DNA of 64,000 bases, from contig JABMCL010003496.1 of NCBI GenBank assembly GCA_018857735.1, positions 526,001 to 590,000 of the forward strand, given 5' to 3'. Under the pieces are notes generated by a model. It was not told where the DNA came from. It saw only the letters and a list, made by a program, of their open reading frames with translations, and did no database searches. The translations under genes were made by a program, and so were the position numbers. This DNA is from Alviniconcha marisindica. Lineage: Eukaryota; Mollusca; Gastropoda; Provannidae. The number at the start of each line of letters is the position of its first letter. Within the stretch, counting starts at the first letter, position 1. Below are positions 1 to 10,896 of this stretch, one piece after another.

Positions 1-1411
1 GTGACAGTGTTACAGCTGGTGCAATGTATGTCAACATTATGAGTACTGTTAACATTATGAGTACTGTTGGGTGTGGATTAACCTCAAATTGAATTATTTT
101 TAGGGCATACAATAATGTAAGAAGTGGGCTGGAAATGAGGAGAAGAAGGGGAAACAGTACAGCTAACAATAACATTATGCAGACTTAAATAATTTTACAA
201 TGTTAAATGCTCAGGCTAGAAAAAAATAAATAAAAAAAATAAATAAATACTAAAAAGATTCATACTGTATCGCCTGCTTTCCAGCTGAGTTTGAAGCATC
301 ATTTGGCTGGAAGCTTTGAGACCTGCATCTTCTGGACACTGTGCTACTAATGAGCACATTAAAACCCTGCTGCTGACAGTCTTTGCACAGGAGTTCATTT
401 ATTCTTGTTATTATCTAGATGAGGTGTGGTTTTGTTTTTCAAAGTACTGGTAAATGAATGTTTACAGATGAATGGATGCCCCACACAAAATGAAAGGGGT
501 GATGAGGGTTGGTAGGGGGGCGAAAATGCATTTTAATGTTGTTGGTAAGTGTCATCTGTGATATGTGTTTCCTCCACATTAAAATGGACTTTGAATTCAG
601 AGCACCTTTATCTCAGCACATTCAGTTTGTTTCCTGTTACTGAACCGGGATCTTCTTCTTCAGTTTAGTTTAAAGTTGGTATCATTTGTGTGGGACAACC
701 ACAAATTGTGATAATTTCCCCAACAACCTCTTACAGCAACATAATATCCATACTTCATGTAATTCTTTCTTTCATTATTGGCACACAAATATTATGTAGA
801 ATATTATATATCAGAAGCTGAAACAATAAAACCATTTCTTAAATTATCCACACACAAATTTGGTGGGTGAAAATAAAGAGAGTATGTTTATCTTGGAATC
901 AATATCAAAAATTATAAAAGCACTGGCATATTTTGGAGATACTGTTTAGTTTGCTTTGGGGGATGGATGGTGGGTGGTGGGGGTGGGGGTGAAGCAATGA
1001 AAAGCTGGCTACTGCTGAAGCACATGAGCACATGCAAGACAGTATTAACTGTATGCTACAGTCAGTGATTGGTCAAGCGTGTAACGTACGTTGCAATTGG
1101 CTTTCATAACTTCTTTCAATACAAAATGCTACAAAACACCTAAAAAATATTTTTTAACAGATACCTTTGACTAGCCAACAAACAGTCACACCTTAAAGGT
1201 ACAATGATAATAGAGAAAATGAAAAGGCAAAGAACACAGCTTGTTTTGTATGGAAGTAGCAGGCAGAATAATGCAATGATATGGTATAAATGAAGACTAG
1301 AGAGAATTGGAATACCAGAATTTATGAATGTGTTTATTCTTTGCCTAGTTGAAAGAATCTGTTCAGATGATTTGCAAGTTGCTTTCAGATTAATATTCCC
1401 AGTAGAAAAGC

Positions 1412-1415
1412 CTGT

Positions 1416-1475
<60 letters not shown>

Positions 1476-1478
1476 GTT
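1412..1478. repeat. (GT)n microsatellite
   Basis: About 33 GT units with a tc interruption near the start and a cg near the end. Confidence 0.97.
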
Positions 1479-2194
1479 CAGAATGTGGCACTGTGGCAGT
1501 TCGTTTCAGATTTTTTTTAAAGAAGAATCTTCTAATGACTGCAGTTGATTGTTTTGTATTTCTTGTGCCATGCCTTCATCTTCATTCACATGTAGTTGTC
1601 ATTCTTGTCTTATTTGCATGCATTGGAATCCTTCCCTGCAAAACAGGCTACAGTTTTCACCTTTTCAGTGGCCCCATTCACATTATACCTTAAAACTGTT
1701 TGTTTGTCGCACTGTCAAAGGAATCTGTTCTGAAAATTTGCCAGCTGTTTCATCTTGTTACATTAAAGGGGCGTTTCTGACTTTTTGTGTGTTTTGATCC
1801 TCTTTTCTTTTTTTCTTCCTTCTTTTTTTAACTCAAAAGCTGGCAGTCAACTTTGTTTCTTTTCTTCTTTTTATAAATTGTATTTTTAATATAAACATTT
1901 TTCACAAAAAAGTGATGTTTGTTGGCGGGCACTTTAGTACTTGCTCCTAAGGGAAGGGGTGAGATATTTAACAAACAAAAAATGTAACTACAATTCAAAA
2001 CTGCTCTCAAACTGAATCACAGAAATTGCGTATTTCAATGCCTTCCACTAAGCCGCTCCTTGTGGCTGTTGTTGGTCCAGTCTACATCTTTTTAAAGTTT
2101 GTGTATTCTTTGATTGATTAAAGTATTTCTGTTGAAGTAAAATCATCAACTTGCATTGACTGCTCTTTATGTTGTTACTTATGTATTTTCCATC

Positions 2195-2195
<1 letters not shown>

Positions 2196-2252
<57 letters not shown>
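2196..2252. repeat. (GT)n microsatellite
   Basis: Pure GT, about 28 units. Confidence 0.97.
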
Positions 2253-2254
<2 letters not shown>

Positions 2255-2730
2255 CTCAAGCACACAGACCACATAATTATTACAATGGAACCACTTGAAG
2301 ACAGAGTGGTTTGGACCTGCAAAATTGCTACTTCCCAACAAAAAAATGTATTGACAGATCAAGCACAATAAGAATTTGGGGCTGACACTTTAATATATCT
2401 AGGCAGACTTTTAGTTTGAGTGGGTTCTGGTGTGCATGTAAGAAATTTACAGAAGAAAGCATGTTTTTACTTTTTCTTGTGTTATGTACAAAGCATGTGT
2501 GCAGTGGCCTTCCTTTATTGAGCCAGAGCACCTGGGAACATCGGCTTTACTTCTTCAGTTGATAATTGTAAGAGAACAAACAAAGAAAAAACAATAGATG
2601 CCGTTTGAAATGCATTTTGTTCTAGCAATGGATCTCTTAATTCAGTTCAATTCTGTGCAAGATGGTATCATACTGAGCCCATGCAGTTATTATACTGACC
2701 ATCCTACTTCTGAACAGAGTTCTACTTTAT

Positions 2731-2732
<2 letters not shown>

Positions 2733-2795
<63 letters not shown>
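2733..2795. repeat. (GT)n microsatellite
   Basis: Pure GT, about 31 units. Confidence 0.97.
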
Positions 2796-2797
<2 letters not shown>

Positions 2798-3279
2798 AAC
2801 ATTTAAACAGATGCCTACACAGACATTTTGAAAACAGGAAAACAAAAGAATGGCATTTATTGAACCACATCAAGTCAAAAGGTTTTTACAATGTAGTACA
2901 ATGAAATATTGTGACACATAAATAATTAAATTACAAATGATTCATTTCTAGTTTCCTGAGAAAAGAGATCAGTCTTGAACCATATTTCATGCTGGTTTTA
3001 TTTCAAGAGCTGTGCCATTTTAATACCAACGCTATAAATAAAGAAAAGAAAAAGAGTACTGTTATATTGTTAAGTGGACCCCAATTTTACTGTTACAACT
3101 ACATCAAGGTTGAGTTCCAAAAGTAAGCTTAACAAATGCATGGTACTGTAATGCATTGCATTACTGCACAATTATTAGAACAAGGTCTTACAGAGTACTA
3201 GTCACAGCCATTCATTTCAGAAACAACTGCCACAAAATGGCTGCATTACTGTTTTGGCAATGAGATGCACATTTTATTT

Positions 3280-3320
3280 ACACACACACACACACACACA
3301 TACACACACACACACACACA
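3280..3320. repeat. (CA)n microsatellite
   Basis: CA units with one tac interruption. Confidence 0.95.
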
Positions 3321-4615
3321 GGAGTACATGTGGGAACCCCGGAAGCCAAAGATGGGACTGGGGGTAATCTGCAGCAGAATCTGGTGAACAGCTCAAGGGA
3401 GAAGTGAGACAAGACTATAGCTTGTCTGGCCCAACAAAATTCTTCCCCTTTCGCCGGCATTGTGCGTGCTGCTGAAAATGTTCTGGCATAGGTCTTGCAC
3501 ACCAAATCCGCCCCTCAATTACCCAAACATCAATTCTAACAAGTAACATATTGTTGCCCTACTTAAAACAGCTTCCAGTAAGCAAGTCATTTGGTGTTTT
3601 CCGCCCAGTCAACCAGCACAATTATATCAGGGTGAAAACCACTTCCAAAATTCCTATGATAATAACCAGAATTATATAGCACTTTCAATGAGTTAAAGCG
3701 CTATACATCTTCATTTATTTTTTTGTGTTGTTTGTTAATATATATGCAGAATGCATAAATGATATGTACACAGAAAGAAAAAGAAAAAGAGAGAGAAAAA
3801 ATGATATAATAATAATAATAATAAGCCAGAAGCGACTCACAGTTAAAGCAACAGCAACAACAAAATAGTCTACATTATAGAACTGGTTTTGATTCATCCA
3901 CCAAAACAGAAGAGCCCATCCAAAACCAGGTGAGATTTGGCATGCATTGCCCCTTTCGTGTGGCCAGTACAAAATCACAAAGTGAATTTATAAACTTCAA
4001 TTAATGTCACATAAGTATATATACGCCAATGCAAACTAAGCAGTTAAACTGTCTACACCATAGATTTCATCCACTTCTGAAAATGGCTGAACATAAAGAA
4101 TTTGTGGAGTTGTACACACTTATTCTAATTATACCAGTTAAGTGCAGAATTCTACACTCTTCGAATGCACAAAGTTACAATTACATCTATCCCATGTACC
4201 ATCACAACCTGCACCCTACCCCAATGCCCCCCCCCCCCCCCCCCCCCCAGCCCAGTCCCATAGCAAATGGGTGTACAGTTCCGCAGTTAGCAAAATGTAA
4301 AAACAGTAAGAAGTAACATATGATTTGGGGTTTTCAAACAAAAACAAACACCAGCATTATTTTTATTTTTTATAAAGCATATTGGTTTTTCAAACAAACA
4401 AAATACCCACATAAAATATATTTAAGAATATTAAAAGCAAAAAATGAAAACAAACTGATAGAAATTAGAATGCACACAAAGTGCAGTTGTAAAAGTTGGT
4501 TTCATTGACCTCTGTAATAAAATTTAAAACCACAAACAACAGCAAAGCACAGAAGATAATTTATAATATATATGACTAACTTTGAAAGCTTTGAAAATAT
4601 ATACAAGATATGTGC

Positions 4616-4698
4616 ATGCACACAGCTGTGCATGCCCACTCACACACACAAGCATGCATGCGTGTGCACGCACGCATGCATGGACACACACACACTCC
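4616..4698. repeat. Mixed CA / GCAT repeat
   Basis: CA units mixed with gcatgcatg-type palindromic units. Confidence 0.85.
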
Positions 4699-5006
4699 AC
4701 AAACTGTACATCTGAGCAGTATCTGAACACCAGTATAGACTATCAAGCATACATCATTTACATACATGTATACATCATTACATGTAAAATCAAGTTACGC
4801 TGAAAATAAAACCAGCAAGACACAACTACTGCTATCAGCCCCGTAAGCAACAAATTTAAATATGGACTAACCGGTGCACTCACCGAGTCACTAGCTGATG
4901 TTCACCTACATTCTCTGCTCACCTCTGTGGTAGTCATGCATAACATCATTTCATCCACTCCCTCCAGTAGTATGGGGTTCATGCAGACTTTTTTTTTTTA
5001 AACAGA

Positions 5007-6072
5007 TGTGAGCAAGTGCTCTTTGTACGTTTTTACAATAATCCCGCCCCGGTTATCAGATCCATGCAATTTCATTACTGTACTGTTAGTAACCCGGGAA
5101 CTGGAGCAGACGACGCTTTTGTTTTGAAGCGCTGCGTGTTGCGTAACGCCACATGGCCTTCACACAGCCGACCGGCGATAGCCGCTGGTGCGCGCCATTT
5201 TCAAATCTGTTTACTCCCTTAATATTTTGACCGCTTGTTTGTTTACCTACTCTTTGTTTACCTAGTCCTTTTTATGCACCAAGCCATGTGTAATATAATC
5301 TGGCATCTTAGAATGTTTATTTAGATCTTATTTAGACGCAGGGTCGAGCTTAATCAGTAGCCGATGCCTCTCTAGGTCCATTCTTTTTATAGCCGTCGTC
5401 TGCATGGCGCATTTTCTGTGTAGTACTAGTGAATAGTAGTGAATCGTTGTTTTGACTCGATGAAAGTAATTCTGTGTCGATCAGTGCTTTGTCGTATAGT
5501 ATTTTGCTTAGCTGACTTCATGTTTAGTGTTTATTTTGGGTTGAAATTAACTTATTGAGTATTGTGTACTGTAGAAGCTAAGTTATATTCATAGACTACT
5601 TGATATCACTATCAGCGCTGCTGCGACTAAAATAACGCGCCCCAGGCGAAAGTTCAGCACCGATTGTTTTAGGTGCAAGCCACGCTTCCCACTCTTGTTG
5701 TAAATTAAATAAGTGATGTGTGTACATTTTGTTTATACGGTTTAAAAGGTTGTAATTGTAGCTTTCATTTGATGTTTTTCATGTTTTAATTAGTTTAGTT
5801 ATTGTTGAGGAAACTGTATTTGTGCGGGCCAAGGAAACACAATAGTCAGCCATTTTGTGGTCCAGAGGGCTGATTTCATTGTAGCGATAGCGTGTGTTCT
5901 TTGCGGCCCGCGCAGTTCTCTTATCTATGCGTGTGCGTGAGGATTTTGGGGGTGCTGAGAAAGTTGTCTGCTGCTGTAGAATAAAGCCTGTTTGCCGTCG
6001 CCGCCTGCTGTGGTCTCCATTTTGACTGACTCCGCTGCCTGTGTCCTGTCCTACCACTTCCACTCCATTACA
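5007..6072 (+). mobile_element. Solo LTR, copy 1 (LTR retrotransposon)
   Basis: Bounded by TGTGA...TTACA, the inverted TG/CA ends of an LTR. It carries a TATA-like tttttata at 5384-5391 and AATAAA at 5980-5985, followed by a short R/U5-like tail, in the order expected for promoter and polyadenylation signals. It is very similar to the copy at 14364-15605 but lacks 171 bp, between positions equivalent to 15031 and 15201. No primer-binding site, polyprotein or clear target duplication is seen beside it. The retroelement family cannot be named from an LTR alone. Confidence 0.8.
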
Positions 6073-6299
6073 CAAAAAAACAATTTATGATCACAAACAG
6101 AAGACTGATGCAGCTGTTCATGACTGGCATCACTAGTCTTCATGCCTCAAGGGCATTGGGGAAAAATGAAGTGGAAAGAACCAAAAAGGTAGAATTCTTG
6201 TCAGTAGGTAAAGCACGAAAAGCTGTTTAAAAGCTACTACCACAAGCAAACTCTCTATCCCCTCAGCATTTTTCTGTGAATTATTTCACTTTGACTGTT

Positions 6300-6412
6300 G
6301 CGTGCATGCATGCATGCATGTGTGCATGCATGTGGATGTTTCTGTGTGCATATATATAAGTGTGTGTGTGTGTGTGTGCGTGCGTGCATGCATGTGTGTG
6401 CACACGCGTGTA
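6300..6412. repeat. (GCAT)n then (GT)n repeat
   Basis: catgcatgcatg start, GT middle and gcgtgcatgcatg end. Confidence 0.9.
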
Positions 6413-7027
6413 TGTGTAATGCAGCTTTTGCTGTTTGGCTTTCTACAATTTAAACTGTTTGTAATTACCGTTACCAGTTTCCACTTGTGGTGTCTGAACT
6501 TGGGCATTAAACTTGTTTTCTATTCAGCATGCTGATCTCTATTTTAAAACTAGTAATTACAGGTATTACAAGTATTTCATTATTGTTATATTCTGGTCAA
6601 GTTTGACAAGTACTCCATACTTATATTCCGGTCAAGTACTCCACGCTTAGGGCGCCAGTTGACAAAGTTTGCAGGATTTTTGCAAGCGTCCACAGTACTT
6701 CATAACAAGAACTCAAGAGCAGAACAATGTCCTGAACCCCCCCCCCCCCCCAACTGTGTTCATGTGCCTGGCCTGTCTCTCTCAAAACTAAATGATATAG
6801 AGATAGTGTGACTATGCAATTGTTACATAGCACAAAATCCCTGTACACTTTTACTGGATACAATACTTTCAAAAATCTGTACTTTTCTAGACTATGTATT
6901 TATGTGCAGATACATTTTCCAGCTCTGTTAAAAGCTTAATTAAGCCAGTAAAAAGAACTGTGCATGAGCAGCATATACATTATTAACAGTGGATTATGCC
7001 TATCAGGCAATCCTGGCAGGTACCATC

Positions 7028-7080
7028 AAAATAACTTCTTCCTGAAAAATGCTGTCTTTAGGCAGAAAAGAAGTTATTTT
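7028..7080. repeat. Hairpin, 13-bp arms
   Basis: aaaataacttctt at 7028-7040 and its complement at 7068-7080, loop 27 nt. It lies in gene-free DNA. Confidence 0.7.
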
Positions 7081-7529
7081 AGTCTGACAAAGCAAGTGTA
7101 AAGCAAGCTTACTGTATTGATCACAATCATTTTGACCTGAGCAGAATTCAAATTTAAAGATTTATCTTACTAGTAAATTCCTCCAACAGTTTTACAACAT
7201 ACACAAATGTGACAGATACAAATATATTTGACAAATTAAAGGTTAAACAATAATGGTTTTAAAATGCAATCCATACGAAGAAATGGTGTACTAGATGTGA
7301 CTATGGTCTTCATTAAAAAAAACATTTTGCGGAGAGGGCACGGTGGGGAGGGGAAGGGGCTGACTGACAAAATATGCTGTACAGTAAGTTGTAAATTACA
7401 ATTCAAGTCTGTGTCAGTCAGCTGTGTTTCATGATGTAAAAGTAAAAAACATAAGCTGAACAATTCCTTGCAAAGAATTAAAAAGGCACACATCAGAGAG
7501 CAGCAGTGTTACTACTTATTGTCAGTGTC

Positions 7530-7596
7530 ACACACACACACACACAAAATCATGCACACACAAAATCATGCACACACACACACACACACACTCACT

Positions 7597-7630
<34 letters not shown>
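7530..7630. repeat. (CA)n microsatellite
   Basis: CA tract interrupted by two aaaatcatg units and ctcactct. Confidence 0.95.
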
Positions 7631-7633
<3 letters not shown>

Positions 7634-8162
7634 AAAAAAATAGTTTCCAATATCACACTCATGAAGAGCGAAACATATTTTCAAACTTAAAAAAGTGTTT
7701 ATGATTATTACAGAACTTGCAGTTGTATGAAAAAATATAGATCAAATACTTTTTCATCAGCACACTATGAAAACGTGTATACCGCAAAAAAACAGTGTCA
7801 TCATCAAATTGATAGAGGTTTCTGGACTGTCAATCACCCAGACAACTTCAGCCAATCAGAAAGTGTTATGCAAAGCCTGAAGAGTAGTCACCAGTTTGAC
7901 CCACAGGTGAAGTAAAGCACAGCAACAGAGTGAACAACTGACAAATTCTGAACAAACTCCTCAAAATGATTAATGCCATGCATTTAGTGGTGATAGGTGA
8001 CAACTTTGGTTTATTTACTGAAATTGTTGTATGTAAATTCTTGCGTGGTTGGCAGTTGTATGCCGTGAAACCTTTTTTATTTTGTCCATTGTATGTGTTT
8101 ATACATTTTTCTGCAGCTTTTTGTACGGCGCATTGTGCCCTAGATCTTGCTAGGGATCATGC

Positions 8163-8278
8163 GCCATAGAAATGTCCATTATTATTATTATTATAGGAGA
8201 TATTATATACGTATACATGTGTGTGTGTGTGTGTGTGTGTGTGCATGTGTCTTATATATATATATATATATACATATA
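8163..8278. repeat. (ATT)n, (GT)n and (AT)n cluster
   Basis: Preceded by gcgcattgtgccctagat...atgcgccatag at about 8127-8170, which looks like the 3' tail of a common invertebrate SINE ending in (ATT)n. GT and AT blocks follow. Confidence 0.75.
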
Positions 8279-8947
8279 TCAGCTATAATCAAAATGTCTT
8301 TAGGGGTCAATAATTATAATATTTATCTGCAAATGCAAACACAAGTTAAATCTTATACAAAAGTGCTCTGGATCTGATGCAAATGCATGAAGTCTTGTCA
8401 TCAGGTGACAGCTCAGAGATTTAAGTACACAATTTATATTTTAAATGTTTTCATGTTCATGTGTGTGTGTGTGTGCGTGCATATGTGCGTGCGTTTGTGT
8501 GCATGACCCTTTCTTGTCTTCACTATATTTTTCATTTCCATTCCCTTTTTGGCATGGAATGGGGGTGGGGAAGGAAGCGTGTAGGCAGAGGAGGAGTCAA
8601 CACAAAAGTAAAAAGGTCTAAATTACATATGAAAAACCAGAGTAAAACATAGCAATTGTTGTGCATATCTGTGTGCGGTGATCAGGGTCACTGTATCACT
8701 AGTAGCAGCACATGAAAATTACATAATACATACAATTCATAATTGATTTCAGGTGGTTGGAATGGTACTGTGCATGGCTGGCCCTTTGCTTCCCTGCCAT
8801 GTCCTGTTACGTCTCTCTACAAATGTGACACTGAGACTTACCATCTAACAAAACCCTGTGCCAAAATGCTGCCAATTATCTTTAGGACGATATGTATTGC
8901 TTGTGTCAGACACTGCAACACTGAATCATCAGGCCACAAGCAAGAAT

Positions 8948-9593
8948 GAAGATGATGATGATGATGAAGTGATGCTTTATGTCCTCAGATGTCAGTTGAC
9001 ATATTAGGGACAAGTTGTGACCAATGCCGAAGCACGGTGCAATAATTCTTTACGTCCACAGAAACCAGAAGGCTCGTTAGGACGGACAGTCCAGGACGTC
9101 CACCTCGACTCTCACACAGCTCCTGAACCATGAAGAACGAAGACTCAGACAACTTGTATTTATAATTGGCATCACTGCTTGAACATGAGTATTAGTCATG
9201 CACAAAATTTGAGACTACCGTTGGCTTGCAAACTGTTACTTTTTTTGAAAAACAAGAACAGAACAAAACAGCTGAACCTGAAGCAGACAGGTGTCCTACA
9301 TCTAATTTTTCACCATTTAAGTGTTGTTTTGTAGCTTGAAAATGGGGCCTACCCCAAAAATTTGCATGTTGTGTTTTGTTGTAATACTAATAAATAGTAT
9401 TCTTTTTAATAATCATAGTTCAGGAGCTGTGTGAGAGTCAAGGTGGCTGTCCTGGGCTGTCCGTCCTAACGAGCCTTCTGGTTTCCGTGGACGTAAAGCT
9501 ATATTGAACCATGCTTCGGCATTGGTCACAGCTTGTCCCTAATATGTCACCTGACATCTGAGGACATTAAGCATCACTTCATCATCATCTTCT
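8948..9593. mobile_element. Fold-back element: long inverted repeat with about 280-bp loop
   Basis: Left arm 8948-9133 and right arm 9415-9591 are inverted copies, differing at scattered positions and by small indels. Each arm runs from a gaagatgatgatg outer end to a tcaggagctgtgtga inner end. Arm sequence is shared with the 101-bp tandem repeat at 60983-61280 and its ggacgttaagca-like tail with the SINE family here. The loop is AT-rich with no reading frame. Confidence 0.8.
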
Positions 9594-9604
9594 TTTTAAT
9601 TGGT

Positions 9605-9905
9605 GAACCGGTTTGGCTTAGTGGAATGGTGGTAGGCTGGTAAGCAGAGGGACCTTGGTTCAAATCTGCTTCGGCACTCCTTTCACTTCAAAGGTTGTGG
9701 TCTGTGTACACTGTCTTGTGACTTTGTCCCTCACAATTATGAAACATTAAAATGGCTCTCATTGCTTCCCACCTCAATGCAGAAGTCATTCTGGTGGTGA
9801 CAGTGTAGTGATAGGTATATAATCCCCCTCTCCCCAACCTCCATACCCCCTTCTCCCCATCCCTAATAAGCCTTATGGTTTCTGTGGACATTAAGCACCA
9901 TGTTT
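9605..9905 (+). mobile_element. tRNA-derived SINE, copy 1
   Basis: Starts with a degenerate tRNA-like head (box A tggcttagtgg, box B ggttcaaatc) and continues into a body shared with 59878-60195: gttgtggt, cactgtcttgtgactttgtc, attctggtggtgac, gataggtatataat, then a ctaataagccttatgg tail. RNA polymerase III promoter boxes drive such elements. Confidence 0.8.
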
Positions 9906-10686
9906 ACTTACTTATTCTTTTTATCATTTTTTTAATGTGTTTGGATCTTGTTTTTGAATGCGAGCAGTCATTCATATTTATATTTTCTGTCTTTTTTGCT
10001 TTTGCATTTTTTAAATGAGTTGGGTAGTTTCTGTAACACTGATACTGCCAATTATCTCCAGCTGGTTCAGAGCACTGCATCTACTGCTGCAAACTGACTT
10101 TAACTGCTCAGCCAAACAGTTCAGCATGGGTGCAAAATTGAGAATACATGGGAAGTAGCAGACATCAAAATATTAAGTTGAAAGAAAAACAGATGAAGAA
10201 AAAATCTCATATTTGTGACGCTGAATGCTGATTTCACAATTGCTGCAACTGACTTGCACACCAAGATTGATATCATACATCACCCCTGTCGCACTCTTCA
10301 TAAAAAACATTGTAAATCTCAGCTTGAACAGACCTCTATCTCCATCTTCACCTGATAAATAAATATGATCTTTAGTTTCTGACACAAACCCTGTTTCTAT
10401 TTGAAATAAGACTCAATAAATCATGCACCCACATGTCAACACAGTGCATCATGAAGATGAGGTCAAAAGCTTGAGTGACTTAACAACAGTAACTACAGAA
10501 GGCAAGGTTTGGCACCTGGAACCATCTACAGCAACCGCATAGCAAAACTAGTACAGTAGTAGTAGTACAGGCACAGTAGTACTGGGCAGCAGTAATCCTA
10601 TAAACAATGGTGTTTGACAGTGTCAGGTTTATAATACCCCAGTGAAATGCAGTGATACACGGAATTTACACTGAGGTGCACATGTG

Positions 10687-10689
<3 letters not shown>
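9906..10689. other. Gene-free DNA downstream of the glycosyltransferase
   Basis: AT-rich; nothing recognised beyond a short tagtagtagtac run near 10551-10580. Confidence 0.65.
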
Positions 10690-10720
<31 letters not shown>

Positions 10721-10886
10721 TGTATACATGGCCATACATGTACACACACACACACACACACACATGCACGCACGTATGCATGCACACAGATGTATACATG
10801 TACATACACACAATGTATACATGTACATACATGTACACACACACACACACACACACACAGATGTATACATGCACATACATGTATAC
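10690..10886. repeat. (CA)n array with higher-order atgtatacatg units
   Basis: CA blocks alternate with the self-complementary motif gatgtatacatg and acatgtac palindromes. Three larger units of about 55-85 bp can be seen. The array ends immediately downstream of the glycosyltransferase stop codon. Confidence 0.9.
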
Positions 10887-10896
10887 CCAGAGCACA

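Larger units (their letters stand above)
1..5006. other. Gene-free, microsatellite-rich DNA
   Basis: Apart from the microsatellites listed, a C run (4226-4248) and a SINE-tail-like gagttaaagcgctatacat near 3690, I see no gene, RNA gene or element. Longest open frames are due to GT/CA tracts. Confidence 0.7.
6073..8947. other. Gene-free DNA between LTR copy 1 and the fold-back element
   Basis: Holds several microsatellites, a C run near 6739-6751 and a 13-bp hairpin. No supported coding sequence. Confidence 0.7.
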
